NCBI GenBank assembly: GCA_964383715.1
Contig: CAYLHU010000010.1
Span: 1-16,329, forward strand
Source: CAYLHU01 sp964383715
GTDB taxonomy: Bacteria > Patescibacteriota > Minisyncoccia > Minisyncoccales > CG1-02-41-26
Reading direction: 5' to 3'
Length of the DNA: 16,329 nt
Shown: positions 1 through 5,287 of the stretch, one piece after another
How positions within the stretch are numbered: position 1 is the stretch's first letter
Layout of the letters: every line of letters begins with the position of its first letter
Position numbers and translations under genes: made by a program
Notes under the pieces: generated by a model
The model's database searches: none
What the model was told of the DNA's origin: nothing
Seen by the model: the letters and a program-made list of their open reading frames with translations, nothing else

Positions 1-26
1 ATGAGAGAGGAATCTATGGCAAAAAA

Positions 27-55
27 TTGACAAAATCTATTCTTGGGATTAGTAT
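27..55 (+). promoter_or_regulatory. Probable sigma-70 promoter of the 112-612 gene
   Basis: A perfect -35 box TTGACA (27-32) is followed after 17 bases by TAGTAT (50-55), four of six matches to the -10 consensus. Transcription would start near 62, about 50 bases before the ATG at 112. Only the pattern match supports this. Confidence 0.5.
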
Positions 56-111
56 TGGGGTGTGTTGTAGATTTTTAAAAAATTAATATAGAATAAAGAT
101 TGGAGGAAAAG

Positions 112-612
112 ATGAGAAATCAAAAATTGATAAAAAAAGGGAATCCTTGTAGTATCAATTATGAGGAAAAGGAGATCCAGTCGGCTATGGACCCAAAAAA
201 TCGGGTATGCCCGAACATAGAAGAATGTTCGAAACGTTCAGAATCCGAAAGTATTCATTGTTATCGAAGATTAGCCCAACAAATGGCAAGATTTATTTTC
301 GGGAATATAAATTCTTTTGAATCTGCTGTCCAAGAGGAGCGACAGAGATTCTTAGAGACATATCCCAATAATGTAAAGTTTTGGGTGTGCCGAGACGAAA
401 AATGGCAGATCATTAAGGGGAAAGAAAATGTCATTGATGATATTGTGGCTTTTGCCCGTGTTATCATTGATCTGAAACCGGGTGAGCGTCGGCCGTTCAC
501 CCAAGACGGGAAAATCTTGGAGATTTTCCCCGAAGATGCAACTCACAATGCCGAGTTAGATTTGGTTGACATTGTTTCAGAGGTAAAACCCTTTGGAAAG
601 ATGAGGAGTTAA
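112..612 (+). CDS. Hypothetical protein, 166 aa, unrecognised
   Basis: I do not recognise this family. The start is set at ATG 112 because GGAGG (102-106) lies five bases upstream; an in-frame TTG at 100 would place the Shine-Dalgarno inside the gene. The protein has a basic N-terminus, a cysteine-containing stretch near residues 33-52 (CPNIEEC, then a further Cys after SESIHC), a mixed helical middle and a C-terminal part with GERRPF and an acidic stretch. There is no signal peptide or membrane segment, so it is probably cytoplasmic. It is monocistronic: it has its own promoter-like sequence and is closed by a strong terminator at 618-655. It is not obviously linked to the DGR that follows. 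It is one of the few genes here with a strong Shine-Dalgarno. Confidence 0.75.
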   Translation: MRNQKLIKKGNPCSINYEEKEIQSAMDPKNRVCPNIEECSKRSESESIHCYRRLAQQMARFIFGNINSFESAVQEERQRFLETYPNNVKFWVCRDEKWQIIKGKENVIDDIVAFARVIIDLKPGERRPFTQDGKILEIFPEDATHNAELDLVDIVSEVKPFGKMRS

Positions 613-617
613 AATAA

Positions 618-655
618 AAAGCCGTTTCAGAAATGAGACGGCTTTCCCTTTTTAA
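618..655 (+). terminator. Rho-independent terminator after the 112-612 gene
   Basis: A 12-bp stem (618-629 with 634-645, one G-T wobble) closed by a GAAA tetraloop is followed by a T-rich tract (CCCTTTTT). It begins six bases after the stop codon at 612. Confidence 0.9.
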
Positions 656-711
656 CTTTAAAAAATCAATATAATTAAAAATTTAATCTTGAATAATTAA
701 ATATTACTAAA

Positions 712-727
712 TAGAGCGATCGTTCTA
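712..727. repeat. 16-bp imperfect palindrome with CGATCG core
   Basis: Bases 712-727 pair as two 8-base half sites around CGATCG with one G-T mismatch. It stands alone in the gene-free 656-794 stretch and has no T-tract, so it is not an obvious terminator. It resembles the core of the larger palindrome at 15200-15233, which also centres on CGATCG and carries a single G-T position. It could be an operator or chance. Nothing else is visible in 656-794 except very AT-rich DNA. Confidence 0.3.
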
Positions 728-794
728 AAGTGATCTAAAATAAAAAACAAAAATGACTCTAAGTGAGACGAGTTTTTTAAAAGATCTATTAGAA

Positions 795-845
795 TTAAAG
801 ATTTATTAGTTCTTCAAACATAGATATAAAAAATTTAAAATTAAG
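795..845 (-). pseudogene. Relic of the 3' end of a kinase gene (paralogue of 4189-5160)
   Basis: Read on the minus strand, 795-839 encodes a C-terminus ending FEELINL followed by TAA. This is the same ending as the intact kinase gene at 4189-5160. Bases 795-818 are identical to 4189-4212 (24 of 24). Beyond that the codon-by-codon match fades: K-x-x-I-S-x-FEELINL is shared, 10 of the last 14 residues. No upstream portion of the gene remains; a strong promoter for the DGR target gene starts at 859. Similarity appears to continue weakly past the stop (770-794 against about 4165-4188). I infer a gene end left behind when the DGR segment entered or when paralogues recombined. Confidence 0.6.
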
Positions 846-858
846 TTTTTTAAAACGC

Positions 859-886
859 TTGACTTTTTTTGATAGTGTGCTACAAT
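859..886 (+). promoter_or_regulatory. Strong sigma-70 promoter of the DGR target gene
   Basis: TTGACT (859-864, five of six) and TACAAT (881-886, five of six) are separated by 16 bases. Transcription should start near 893. This leaves a leader of about 175 bases before the ATG at 1069, unusual here, where other genes appear to have very short leaders. Confidence 0.7.
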
Positions 887-900
887 AATAGTGTTATAAA

Positions 901-912
901 GTTCTTTGAAAA
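901..912 (+). promoter_or_regulatory. boxA-like antitermination element
   Basis: GTTCTTTGAAAA at 901-912 matches the boxA sequence known from Gram-positive rRNA leaders, where NusB and NusE (S10) bind the nascent RNA. It would lie about eight nucleotides into the transcript from the 859-886 promoter, and ahead of a very stable hairpin (932-992) that a polymerase must cross. The sequence match is seen; function is inferred. Confidence 0.4.
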
Positions 913-934
913 TTTAAAAATAAGGTTTAGAATT

Positions 935-989
935 ATGAGGTAAGTATTTTGGATGCCAAAACACTTGGTTTCTAAAATACTTACCTCAT
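935..989 (+). promoter_or_regulatory. Long perfect hairpin in the DGR target leader
   Basis: Bases 935-950 are the exact reverse complement of 974-989 (16 bp). The helix extends inward by three more pairs (951-953 with 971-973, one G-U). The apical part can form a further short hairpin (CCAA 956-959 with TTGG 965-968). It has no following T-tract, so it does not look like a terminator. A second hairpin follows at 1000-1017 (GTCGTT / AACGAC with a six-base loop), and a small self-complementary run lies at 1035-1047 just ahead of the Shine-Dalgarno at 1059-1062. I do not recognise the leader as a known riboswitch class. Confidence 0.8.
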
Positions 990-1068
990 TTCGAGATAAG
1001 TCGTTGGTCCGAACGACTCGGGCAAAATCCAGTCGCTTTTAAAAAGCTAACGGGAAAAGGAGATTATC

Positions 1069-1845
1069 ATGGAATGGACAAAAATTTCAGCAAGTGAGCT
1101 TAATGCCGCTGAACAAAGATTAAGAGTTGCCCTTGGTGACAATGCTGATGTTGTGGTTAATCGGGTCAACACAGACCCGGAGTTTGCGAATTTAGTCGCC
1201 AGTCAAATCGTGGGAATGACAAAAGAAATTTCCAATAAGGAATTTTCGTCTCTTAATCCCCAATGGCTTCGTGCTCGCGAGATTATGGGTAAGAACTTCT
1301 TTGGCATTGAGGAAGCAATTCAGTATTTCGGAGTTAAACCGACCCGCCAGCAAACACTTGCTTTGTCGGAGATTCCTTTTTCCAAGGATGTTCTCCAAAA
1401 AGCGAAGGACACTCACATTCTCGTCGCCGTCTTCCCGCTTTCCATTCTCGAGATTCGCAAGAAAGTGGACTCCGAATTATTTTACGACCAGTCATGGTAT
1501 GACAAGGAGTCATTCGCCGAAGAGTGCGGAGAGGTGAGTTGGCAGTTGGTTCGCAAGACACCAGTGGATAATTCTATCTCGAAAGGATGGAAAGAACAGC
1601 TATCTCTTGTCGGCGAAGACGACGAAGTTCCGAGTGCCAGAGTGATGGTTTACACCATCATTGGCCATTATCTGGCCACTGGCGAACGCTTGTTCGAACA
1701 TATCTATGTTCGGACATCGTCTGTGGATTCGGGTGGCGATCGTGTTGATGTCGGCGGCTTCGGTTCGAGTGGTCTCCTTGTCAGCAACTTCTGGGATGGC
1801 TATCGCTGCGGCGGCATCGGTGTCTCGTCCGCTCGGAAGTTCTGA
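1069..1845 (+). CDS. DGR target (variable) protein, 258 aa
   Basis: This is the protein diversified by the retroelement. Its last 40 residues are encoded by the variable repeat at 1722-1843, which matches the template repeat at 2206-2327. The C-terminal region has the look of a C-type-lectin (FGE/DUF1566-like) fold, ending with the conserved GVSSAR motif. Fourteen codons within it differ from the template by adenine changes, concentrated in residues 222-249. The first ~200 residues are helical, with no signal peptide or membrane segment, so I expect a cytoplasmic protein; similar N-terminal parts occur in CPR hypothetical proteins, but the function is unknown to me. The start ATG 1069 is set by GGAG at 1059-1062. 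The gene has visibly higher GC and more GTC/GCC/CTC codons than its neighbours. It is preceded by a dedicated promoter and a structured leader, and followed by a terminator. The ligand is unknown. Confidence 0.9.
   Translation: MEWTKISASELNAAEQRLRVALGDNADVVVNRVNTDPEFANLVASQIVGMTKEISNKEFSSLNPQWLRAREIMGKNFFGIEEAIQYFGVKPTRQQTLALSEIPFSKDVLQKAKDTHILVAVFPLSILEIRKKVDSELFYDQSWYDKESFAEECGEVSWQLVRKTPVDNSISKGWKEQLSLVGEDDEVPSARVMVYTIIGHYLATGERLFEHIYVRTSSVDSGGDRVDVGGFGSSGLLVSNFWDGYRCGGIGVSSARKF
1722..1843 (+). repeat. DGR variable repeat (VR)
   Basis: Aligns without a gap to the TR (offset 484). There are 19 differences in 122 bases; 18 are at template adenines, at VR positions 1733, 1738, 1747, 1756, 1757, 1763, 1769, 1777, 1778, 1784, 1790, 1799, 1801, 1807, 1808, 1811, 1813 and 1814. 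Replacements are 13 G, 4 T and 1 C. The other difference is C to G at 1839. The protein effects are D to G (4), N to G (2), N to D (2), N to S (2), N to L, N to Y, N to C and Y to F. The last part from 1815 on is unmutated apart from 1839, as expected for the initiation-of-homing region. The repeat ends at the first base of the stop codon. Confidence 0.97.
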
Positions 1846-1871
1846 ATCTTGAAAACTTGAGAGTTTGATTC
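1844..1871 (+). other. Bulged hairpin just after the VR
   Basis: GAATC (1844-1848) pairs with GATTC (1867-1871), and AAAC (1853-1856) pairs with GTTT (1863-1866) around a six-base loop, leaving a four-base bulge. In characterised DGRs a hairpin or cruciform immediately 3' of the VR stimulates retrohoming; position here fits that role, but this stem is modest and the function is inference. Confidence 0.35.
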
Positions 1872-1883
1872 TCTTGAATCCTT

Positions 1884-1922
1884 GAGCCTTCGGCGATATT
1901 TTCGCAGGGGGCTCTTTTCTTT
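1884..1922 (+). terminator. Probable terminator of the DGR target gene
   Basis: GAGCC (1884-1888) pairs with GGCTC (1910-1914), with an inner stem GCGA (1893-1896) / TCGC (1902-1905), followed by TTTTCTTTTCC. It would end the target-gene transcript before the TR region. Confidence 0.7.
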
Positions 1923-1929
1923 TCCTAAA

Positions 1930-2345
1930 ATATTATATAAAATACAAATATCTGCTAATGAAGGTTAGGCCATGGTTTAACTTCGCGGATGTCTCGTCTT
2001 TGAGATATCGCCAGAGTATTGTTGTTTACGGATAACGGTAGCGTGCGACAAAAGATGGAGATTGAACTTCTTGCTTGTTTTTAGAGGAGATGTTTTGGAT
2101 TTATTTCAGAGCTACTCCCGAATAAAATACAGGAATGAGAGGATATAGGTCTTTTATGTCAGTAAACCTCTATTTCCAGTGACAGGGATGAAGATAGGCA
2201 AATAATGTGGATTCGGATGGCAATCGTGTTAATGTCGGCAACTTCGATTCGAATGGTCTCAATGTCAACAACTACTGGGATGACAATCGCAACGACAACA
2301 TCGGTGTCTCGTCCGCTCGGAACTTCTTTCTCTATCTAATATTTT
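1930..2345 (+). ncRNA. Probable TR-containing RNA (ends approximate)
   Basis: The 541 bases between the target gene and the avd stop hold no convincing gene. In DGRs the TR is transcribed, with flanking sequence, as the template for the reverse transcriptase. The segment upstream of the TR (about 1930-2205) has small hairpins, for example around 1966-1984 (GTTA/TAAC with inner CC/GG), and an A/T-rich start with a TATAAAAT-like box near 1934 but no clear -35. After the TR, a C-rich then G-rich pair near 2351-2367 followed by T-rich sequence might stop the RNA. The ends given are estimates; the TR itself is certain, the RNA boundaries are not. Confidence 0.45.
2206..2327 (+). repeat. DGR template repeat (TR)
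   Basis: Master copy of the VR. It has 30 adenines, 18 of which are changed in the VR. Read in the target frame it encodes eleven AAY (Asn) codons plus Asp and Tyr codons at the variable sites, the usual design that maximises amino-acid outcomes from adenine mutagenesis while avoiding stops. Bases 2301-2320 contain no adenine at all, fitting the protected initiation region at the 3' end. The TR is on the same strand as the target and RT genes and ends 60 bases before the stop of the convergent avd gene. Confidence 0.97.
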
Positions 2346-2386
2346 AATGCTCTCCTTACTCGGGGGGTATTTCTTTTATTATTTAG

Positions 2387-2734
2387 TTATTCTTTTGTTG
2401 ACTTAATCCACCCCCCAAGCATTCTGCCTATTTCATCAATTATTTTTTGTAAAAGAACATATTTTTTGTTATCAATTGCTTTTACTTCTTTGCAGAGACG
2501 TAGGAGTACTCGCAACAGATTTAATTTAAGACTGGTCTGTTCCAACACAGGGAGTTTTTCTGCTTTTAATAAATAGCTTGCTTCTAAGACGTTTTTAAGG
2601 ATGTCTAAAATTAAGTTTTCACAACGTTGCCAGAGAGTATAACGGTTTTGTTTGGATACCGTTTCTCTGTAACTGTAAAATGTCTTATACAAGTTGTATG
2701 TCTTTTTAAAAATTGGTATGTTAAATTCTTCCAT
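2387..2734 (-). CDS. avd: DGR accessory variability determinant (Avd), 115 aa
   Basis: Small, basic, all-helical protein of the Avd family (four-helix bundle related to the 23S-rRNA-intervening-sequence protein fold, forming a pentameric barrel). Avd binds the reverse transcriptase and the TR RNA and is required for mutagenic cDNA synthesis. Family traits seen: N-terminal IPIFKKTYNLYK helix, RYTLWQRCENLILDIL helix, EASYL near residue 52, a leucine-rich third helix and the C-terminal IGRMLGGW motif. The length, 115 aa, is normal. What is odd is its orientation: it lies on the minus strand, antisense to any transcript running from the TR into the RT gene. Its ATG (2734-2732) is only three bases from the RT start codon on the other strand. 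No Shine-Dalgarno is visible. The assignment rests on recalled family features. Confidence 0.88.
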   Translation of the reverse strand: MEEFNIPIFKKTYNLYKTFYSYRETVSKQNRYTLWQRCENLILDILKNVLEASYLLKAEKLPVLEQTSLKLNLLRVLLRLCKEVKAIDNKKYVLLQKIIDEIGRMLGGWIKSTKE

Positions 2735-2737
2735 ATT

Positions 2738-3787
2738 ATGAAAATCTATAAAAATGTTTTTGAAAATATAATCTCTTTGGAAAATCTCTTTTTAGCATGG
2801 GACAAGTTTAAGAGTGACAAGCAGAAGAAACGAGATGTTGAATTGTTTGAATGGCACCTTGAAGAGAATATCTTTAAACTCCACAGAGATTTAAAGTACC
2901 ATAGGTATAAACACGAAGCTTATACTTCTTTTTACATTCACGATCCGAAACAAAGACACATTCACAAAGCTACTGTTAGAGACCGTGTGCTTCATCATGC
3001 TATTTTTGTTGTTCTTAACTCCATATTTGAGCCGACATTTATCTCCAACTCCTTTTCCTGTCGTGTTAATAAAGGAACTCATAAGGGTATAGATATTTTG
3101 GATAAAACAATAAGACAGGTGAGTAGTAATTCCTTTAAGCCGTGTTTCGTTCTTAAGTGTGATATTAAAAAGTTTTTTGAAACAATTGACCACGGAATTT
3201 TGTTAAACATTATTGGCAAACGAATAAAAGACAATAATGCCATGTGGCTTTTGGAAGAAACCATTGAAAGCCTTACATCTAAATACTCTACGGTTTTTGA
3301 ACGAAAGGGTCTGCCAATCGGGAATTTAACATCTCAATTATTTGCTAACATTTATCTCAATGAATTTGACCAATTCACCAAGCATAAACTAAGGATTAAA
3401 CACTATGTTCGTTATACTGATGATTTCATTATTGTGGCGGGAAATAAGTCATACCTAGAAGATATTATCTCTCCTATTCGTGCTTCCCTTTCAGGTAGTA
3501 TTGCCCTTGAGTTGCATCCTAATAAAACTACTATTCGTAAATTCTATCAAGGAGTTGATTTCCTTGGATATGTTATTTTGCCACATTATCGGTTGCTTCG
3601 TACAAAAACCAAACAAAGGATTATTAGAAAATTAAAGGAGCGGGTCAGAGAATATAACAATAGATTGATTAGCGAGTATACTCTTGAGCAGTCATTTCAG
3701 TCATATCTTGGTGTCCTTTCTCATGCTAATAGCTATAATCTTAGCAATAATTTAAAGAATCAATTTTGGTTTTGGCTTAACGAATAA
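2738..3787 (+). CDS. DGR reverse transcriptase, 349 aa
   Basis: Group-II-intron-like RT of the DGR class; it copies the TR RNA into cDNA with errors at adenines. Motifs in order: RT1 region RDRVLHHAIF (81-90), RT2 SCRVNKGTHKGI (107-118), catalytic motif A in LKCDIKKFF (Asp142), the DGR-diagnostic GLPIGNLTSQ (191-200, standing where retroviral RTs have a QG motif), the YTDD catalytic box (226-229) and DFLGY (274-278). It lacks maturase and endonuclease domains, as expected. The start is set at ATG 2738 (MKIYKN); the frame is open upstream to 2627, but that part lies antisense to avd and shows no RT homology. There is no Shine-Dalgarno. Because avd is head to head with a three-base gap, the RT promoter must lie inside avd or further upstream beyond the TR. 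Confidence 0.95.
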   Translation: MKIYKNVFENIISLENLFLAWDKFKSDKQKKRDVELFEWHLEENIFKLHRDLKYHRYKHEAYTSFYIHDPKQRHIHKATVRDRVLHHAIFVVLNSIFEPTFISNSFSCRVNKGTHKGIDILDKTIRQVSSNSFKPCFVLKCDIKKFFETIDHGILLNIIGKRIKDNNAMWLLEETIESLTSKYSTVFERKGLPIGNLTSQLFANIYLNEFDQFTKHKLRIKHYVRYTDDFIIVAGNKSYLEDIISPIRASLSGSIALELHPNKTTIRKFYQGVDFLGYVILPHYRLLRTKTKQRIIRKLKERVREYNNRLISEYTLEQSFQSYLGVLSHANSYNLSNNLKNQFWFWLNE

Positions 3788-3956
3788 TCAAATTCTTAAA
3801 ATTATTTATACTAATATTTGTCAGGACAGGAAGTACAATAATTTTTGTTTATATATTTGTTGCTTTTGAGGATATAATAGAATTTTTTGTCCAATTTCTG
3901 ATGCTTAATTATTTTATTAAATTATTTATCCTGCTGGCACTGCCAAATAATTAAAA

Positions 3957-4058
3957 TTGTGGTAAAGACGATTATTCTCTTACCCTTTCTCATGGCTGGG
4001 GTACTTTGTTTTTGTGTCTTTTAGATTGGAAACCTCAGCTTTTACCTATTTACCACAA
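3957..4058 (+). ncRNA. Candidate structured RNA in the RT-kinase gap
   Basis: The 401-base space between the RT gene and the kinase gene has no convincing ORF. Within it, ten bases at 3957-3966 (TTGTGGTAAA) are the exact reverse complement of 4049-4058, enclosing 82 bases that could fold further. A short hairpin follows at 4064-4083. Two genes converge here (RT plus, kinase minus), so the structure could belong to either 3' end. I do not recognise a known RNA family, and strand is a guess. Confidence 0.25.
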
Positions 4059-4063
4059 CTTTA

Positions 4064-4090
4064 GCAAAGGCAAGATCTTTGCCCAAATTT
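4064..4090 (+). terminator. Weak hairpin, possible terminator
   Basis: GGCAA (4069-4073) pairs with TTGCC (4079-4083) around a five-base loop; an alternative register pairs 4064-4069 with 4077-4082. Followed by CAAATTTTC, a poor T-tract. Position between convergent genes fits a terminator, but support is weak. Confidence 0.3.
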
Positions 4091-4188
4091 TCAAAAATAT
4101 GAGATATTATTTGCTAACTATTGAATTATGTCTTTTTTAAATTCAAAGGATTTTTTTAAAGAGTTAATCTTTTTAAAAAGATTTAATT

Positions 4189-5160
4189 TTAAAGATTTAT
4201 TAGTTCTTCAAATCCAGAGATACAAGATTTTAAAAAACGAGTATAATATTCTTTTCTCGCCTTTAATTCTTCAATAGAATATTCAGTTGGTTCAGAATAA
4301 TAGCTTTGAAGACCAACAAGAAAGGAGCTTATTCGGAAGAGGGGAGGGAAAATATCTTTTTTTTCTTCAGGCAAAAAACTGAAATAATAGCTAATTATTT
4401 TTTTTCTCACTTCTTTATCTTGCCAAAGGCGAGTGGTTAGAAAGGCGATATCAAAAGCAAAATTATTAAGACAAGACGATTCTAAGTCAATAATTTTTAA
4501 GTTATCGTCAAACATTAAAATATTACCTATTCCAAAATCACCATGACAAAAGTATTTATGTTCATCTTTGATTAAATTAGTATTTTTTTCAAGAAAATCT
4601 TTAAATTTCTGATACTCTTTCCTACTAAAAACTCCCTCATCAGAAAGGTCTTGACAGGTCTTTATTGTTCGGAAAAATCTTTCAATTTTATACTTTTCAA
4701 GAAAGGGAAAGTTCTCAACAGGGATTTCTCCCATTTTTACTATTGCTTTAGCAAGCTCTTTTATCTCGCTTTCTTTTAGCTCCCTTTTTAGTTTTTCAAT
4801 TTTTATTTTATGCTCTATAGGTAAGGAGGGGAAGTATTCTCTTATTAACCAACCAAATTCTTCTTTTGACCCAGCACTAATATAAATAGGAAAATAACTA
4901 AATAGATTTTCCTTCATTAAAAATTGAGCTAATTTCACTTCAGTTGACATTCTATTTTGTTCGTATTCGGTATTGTAAAGTCCGGCGTAAAAAATAACTT
5001 TTTCGCCTTCTTTATTTTTAGAAAAAGAGGAATAACGATGTTTCCAACCTTTTGTTTCTTTAATAAAACTCTCTGGCCAAATGTCTGGCTTTAATTCTAA
5101 TTCCTCTATTAGAGAAGTTATTTTTTCAGCAATTCCCTGTATTAGGGGAGGGTTTTTCAT
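4189..5160 (-). CDS. APH/choline-kinase-family phosphotransferase, 323 aa
   Basis: Small-molecule kinase of the aminoglycoside phosphotransferase fold. The catalytic loop HGDFGIGNIL lies at 206-215 (Asp208 as base, Asn213 for metal), and IIDLES at 223-228 supplies the metal-binding Asp225 equivalent of the kinase DFG. The N-lobe (residues 36-110) is divergent. Substrate cannot be read from sequence; given its place at the end of a glycosyltransferase cluster it may phosphorylate a sugar, an amino alcohol or a lipid-linked precursor rather than a drug. It is the last gene of the minus-strand cluster, 127 bases after the preceding glycosyltransferase, with a duplicated gene end in the gap. A partial copy of its own 3' end survives at 795-845, on the other side of the DGR. 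Confidence 0.8.
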   Translation of the reverse strand: MKNPPLIQGIAEKITSLIEELELKPDIWPESFIKETKGWKHRYSSFSKNKEGEKVIFYAGLYNTEYEQNRMSTEVKLAQFLMKENLFSYFPIYISAGSKEEFGWLIREYFPSLPIEHKIKIEKLKRELKESEIKELAKAIVKMGEIPVENFPFLEKYKIERFFRTIKTCQDLSDEGVFSRKEYQKFKDFLEKNTNLIKDEHKYFCHGDFGIGNILMFDDNLKIIDLESSCLNNFAFDIAFLTTRLWQDKEVRKKIISYYFSFLPEEKKDIFPPLFRISSFLVGLQSYYSEPTEYSIEELKARKEYYTRFLKSCISGFEELINL

Positions 5161-5176
5161 AATTTTTTATTTCCTT

Positions 5177-5236
5177 AATGGTTTTGACTCCTATTCCCTA
5201 ACCAATTTATAATATAAATCTTCGTAGTCATCAATC
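5177..5236. repeat. 60-bp direct repeat, copy A (copy B at 5274-5333)
   Basis: Bases 5177-5236 match 5274-5333 at 58 of 60 positions, spacing 97. Copy B contains the true stop codon (5288-5290) and last codons of the glycosyltransferase gene 5288-6370. Copy A lies beyond that gene and carries the same protein ending with small changes. Confidence 0.95.
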
Positions 5237-5271
5237 GTCATCTTGCCTTTCTTATTAGAATATTTCTTTCT
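5191..5271 (-). pseudogene. Relic of a glycosyltransferase gene C-terminus
   Basis: On the minus strand 5271-5191 reads in frame from just after a TGA (5272-5274) as 26 codons ending in IDDYEDLYYKLVRE and TAG. The neighbouring intact gene ends IDDYEDLYYKLVKK. Ahead of the shared part, the relic has a YSNKKGKM segment comparable to the FSIKKM of the intact gene. The relic also resembles the end of the third glycosyltransferase (GKMVNKYEALYNKVIKE). I infer the tail of a lost or recombined paralogue. A start at its internal ATG (5241-5239) would give only 16 residues and I do not treat it as a gene. Confidence 0.65.
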
Positions 5272-5287
5272 TCAATGGTTTTGACTC

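Noticed and set aside
1661..1852. Plus-strand reading frame within the VR region
   Set aside because: Alternative frame of the target gene. A similar open frame appears over the TR only because the two sequences are repeats.
2219..2338. Open frame running through the TR
   Set aside because: It is in a different frame from the target gene and is explained by the adenine-rich design of the template, not by coding.
2627..2737. Upstream extension of the RT reading frame to an ATG at 2627
   Set aside because: The added residues do not look like an RT N-terminus, and this stretch is the coding region of avd on the other strand. ATG 2738 gives a normal DGR RT start.
4166..4183. 18-bp perfect A/T palindrome just past the kinase stop
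   Set aside because: Composed almost only of A and T, with no T-tract in the minus direction. It is easily expected by chance here, so I do not call a terminator.
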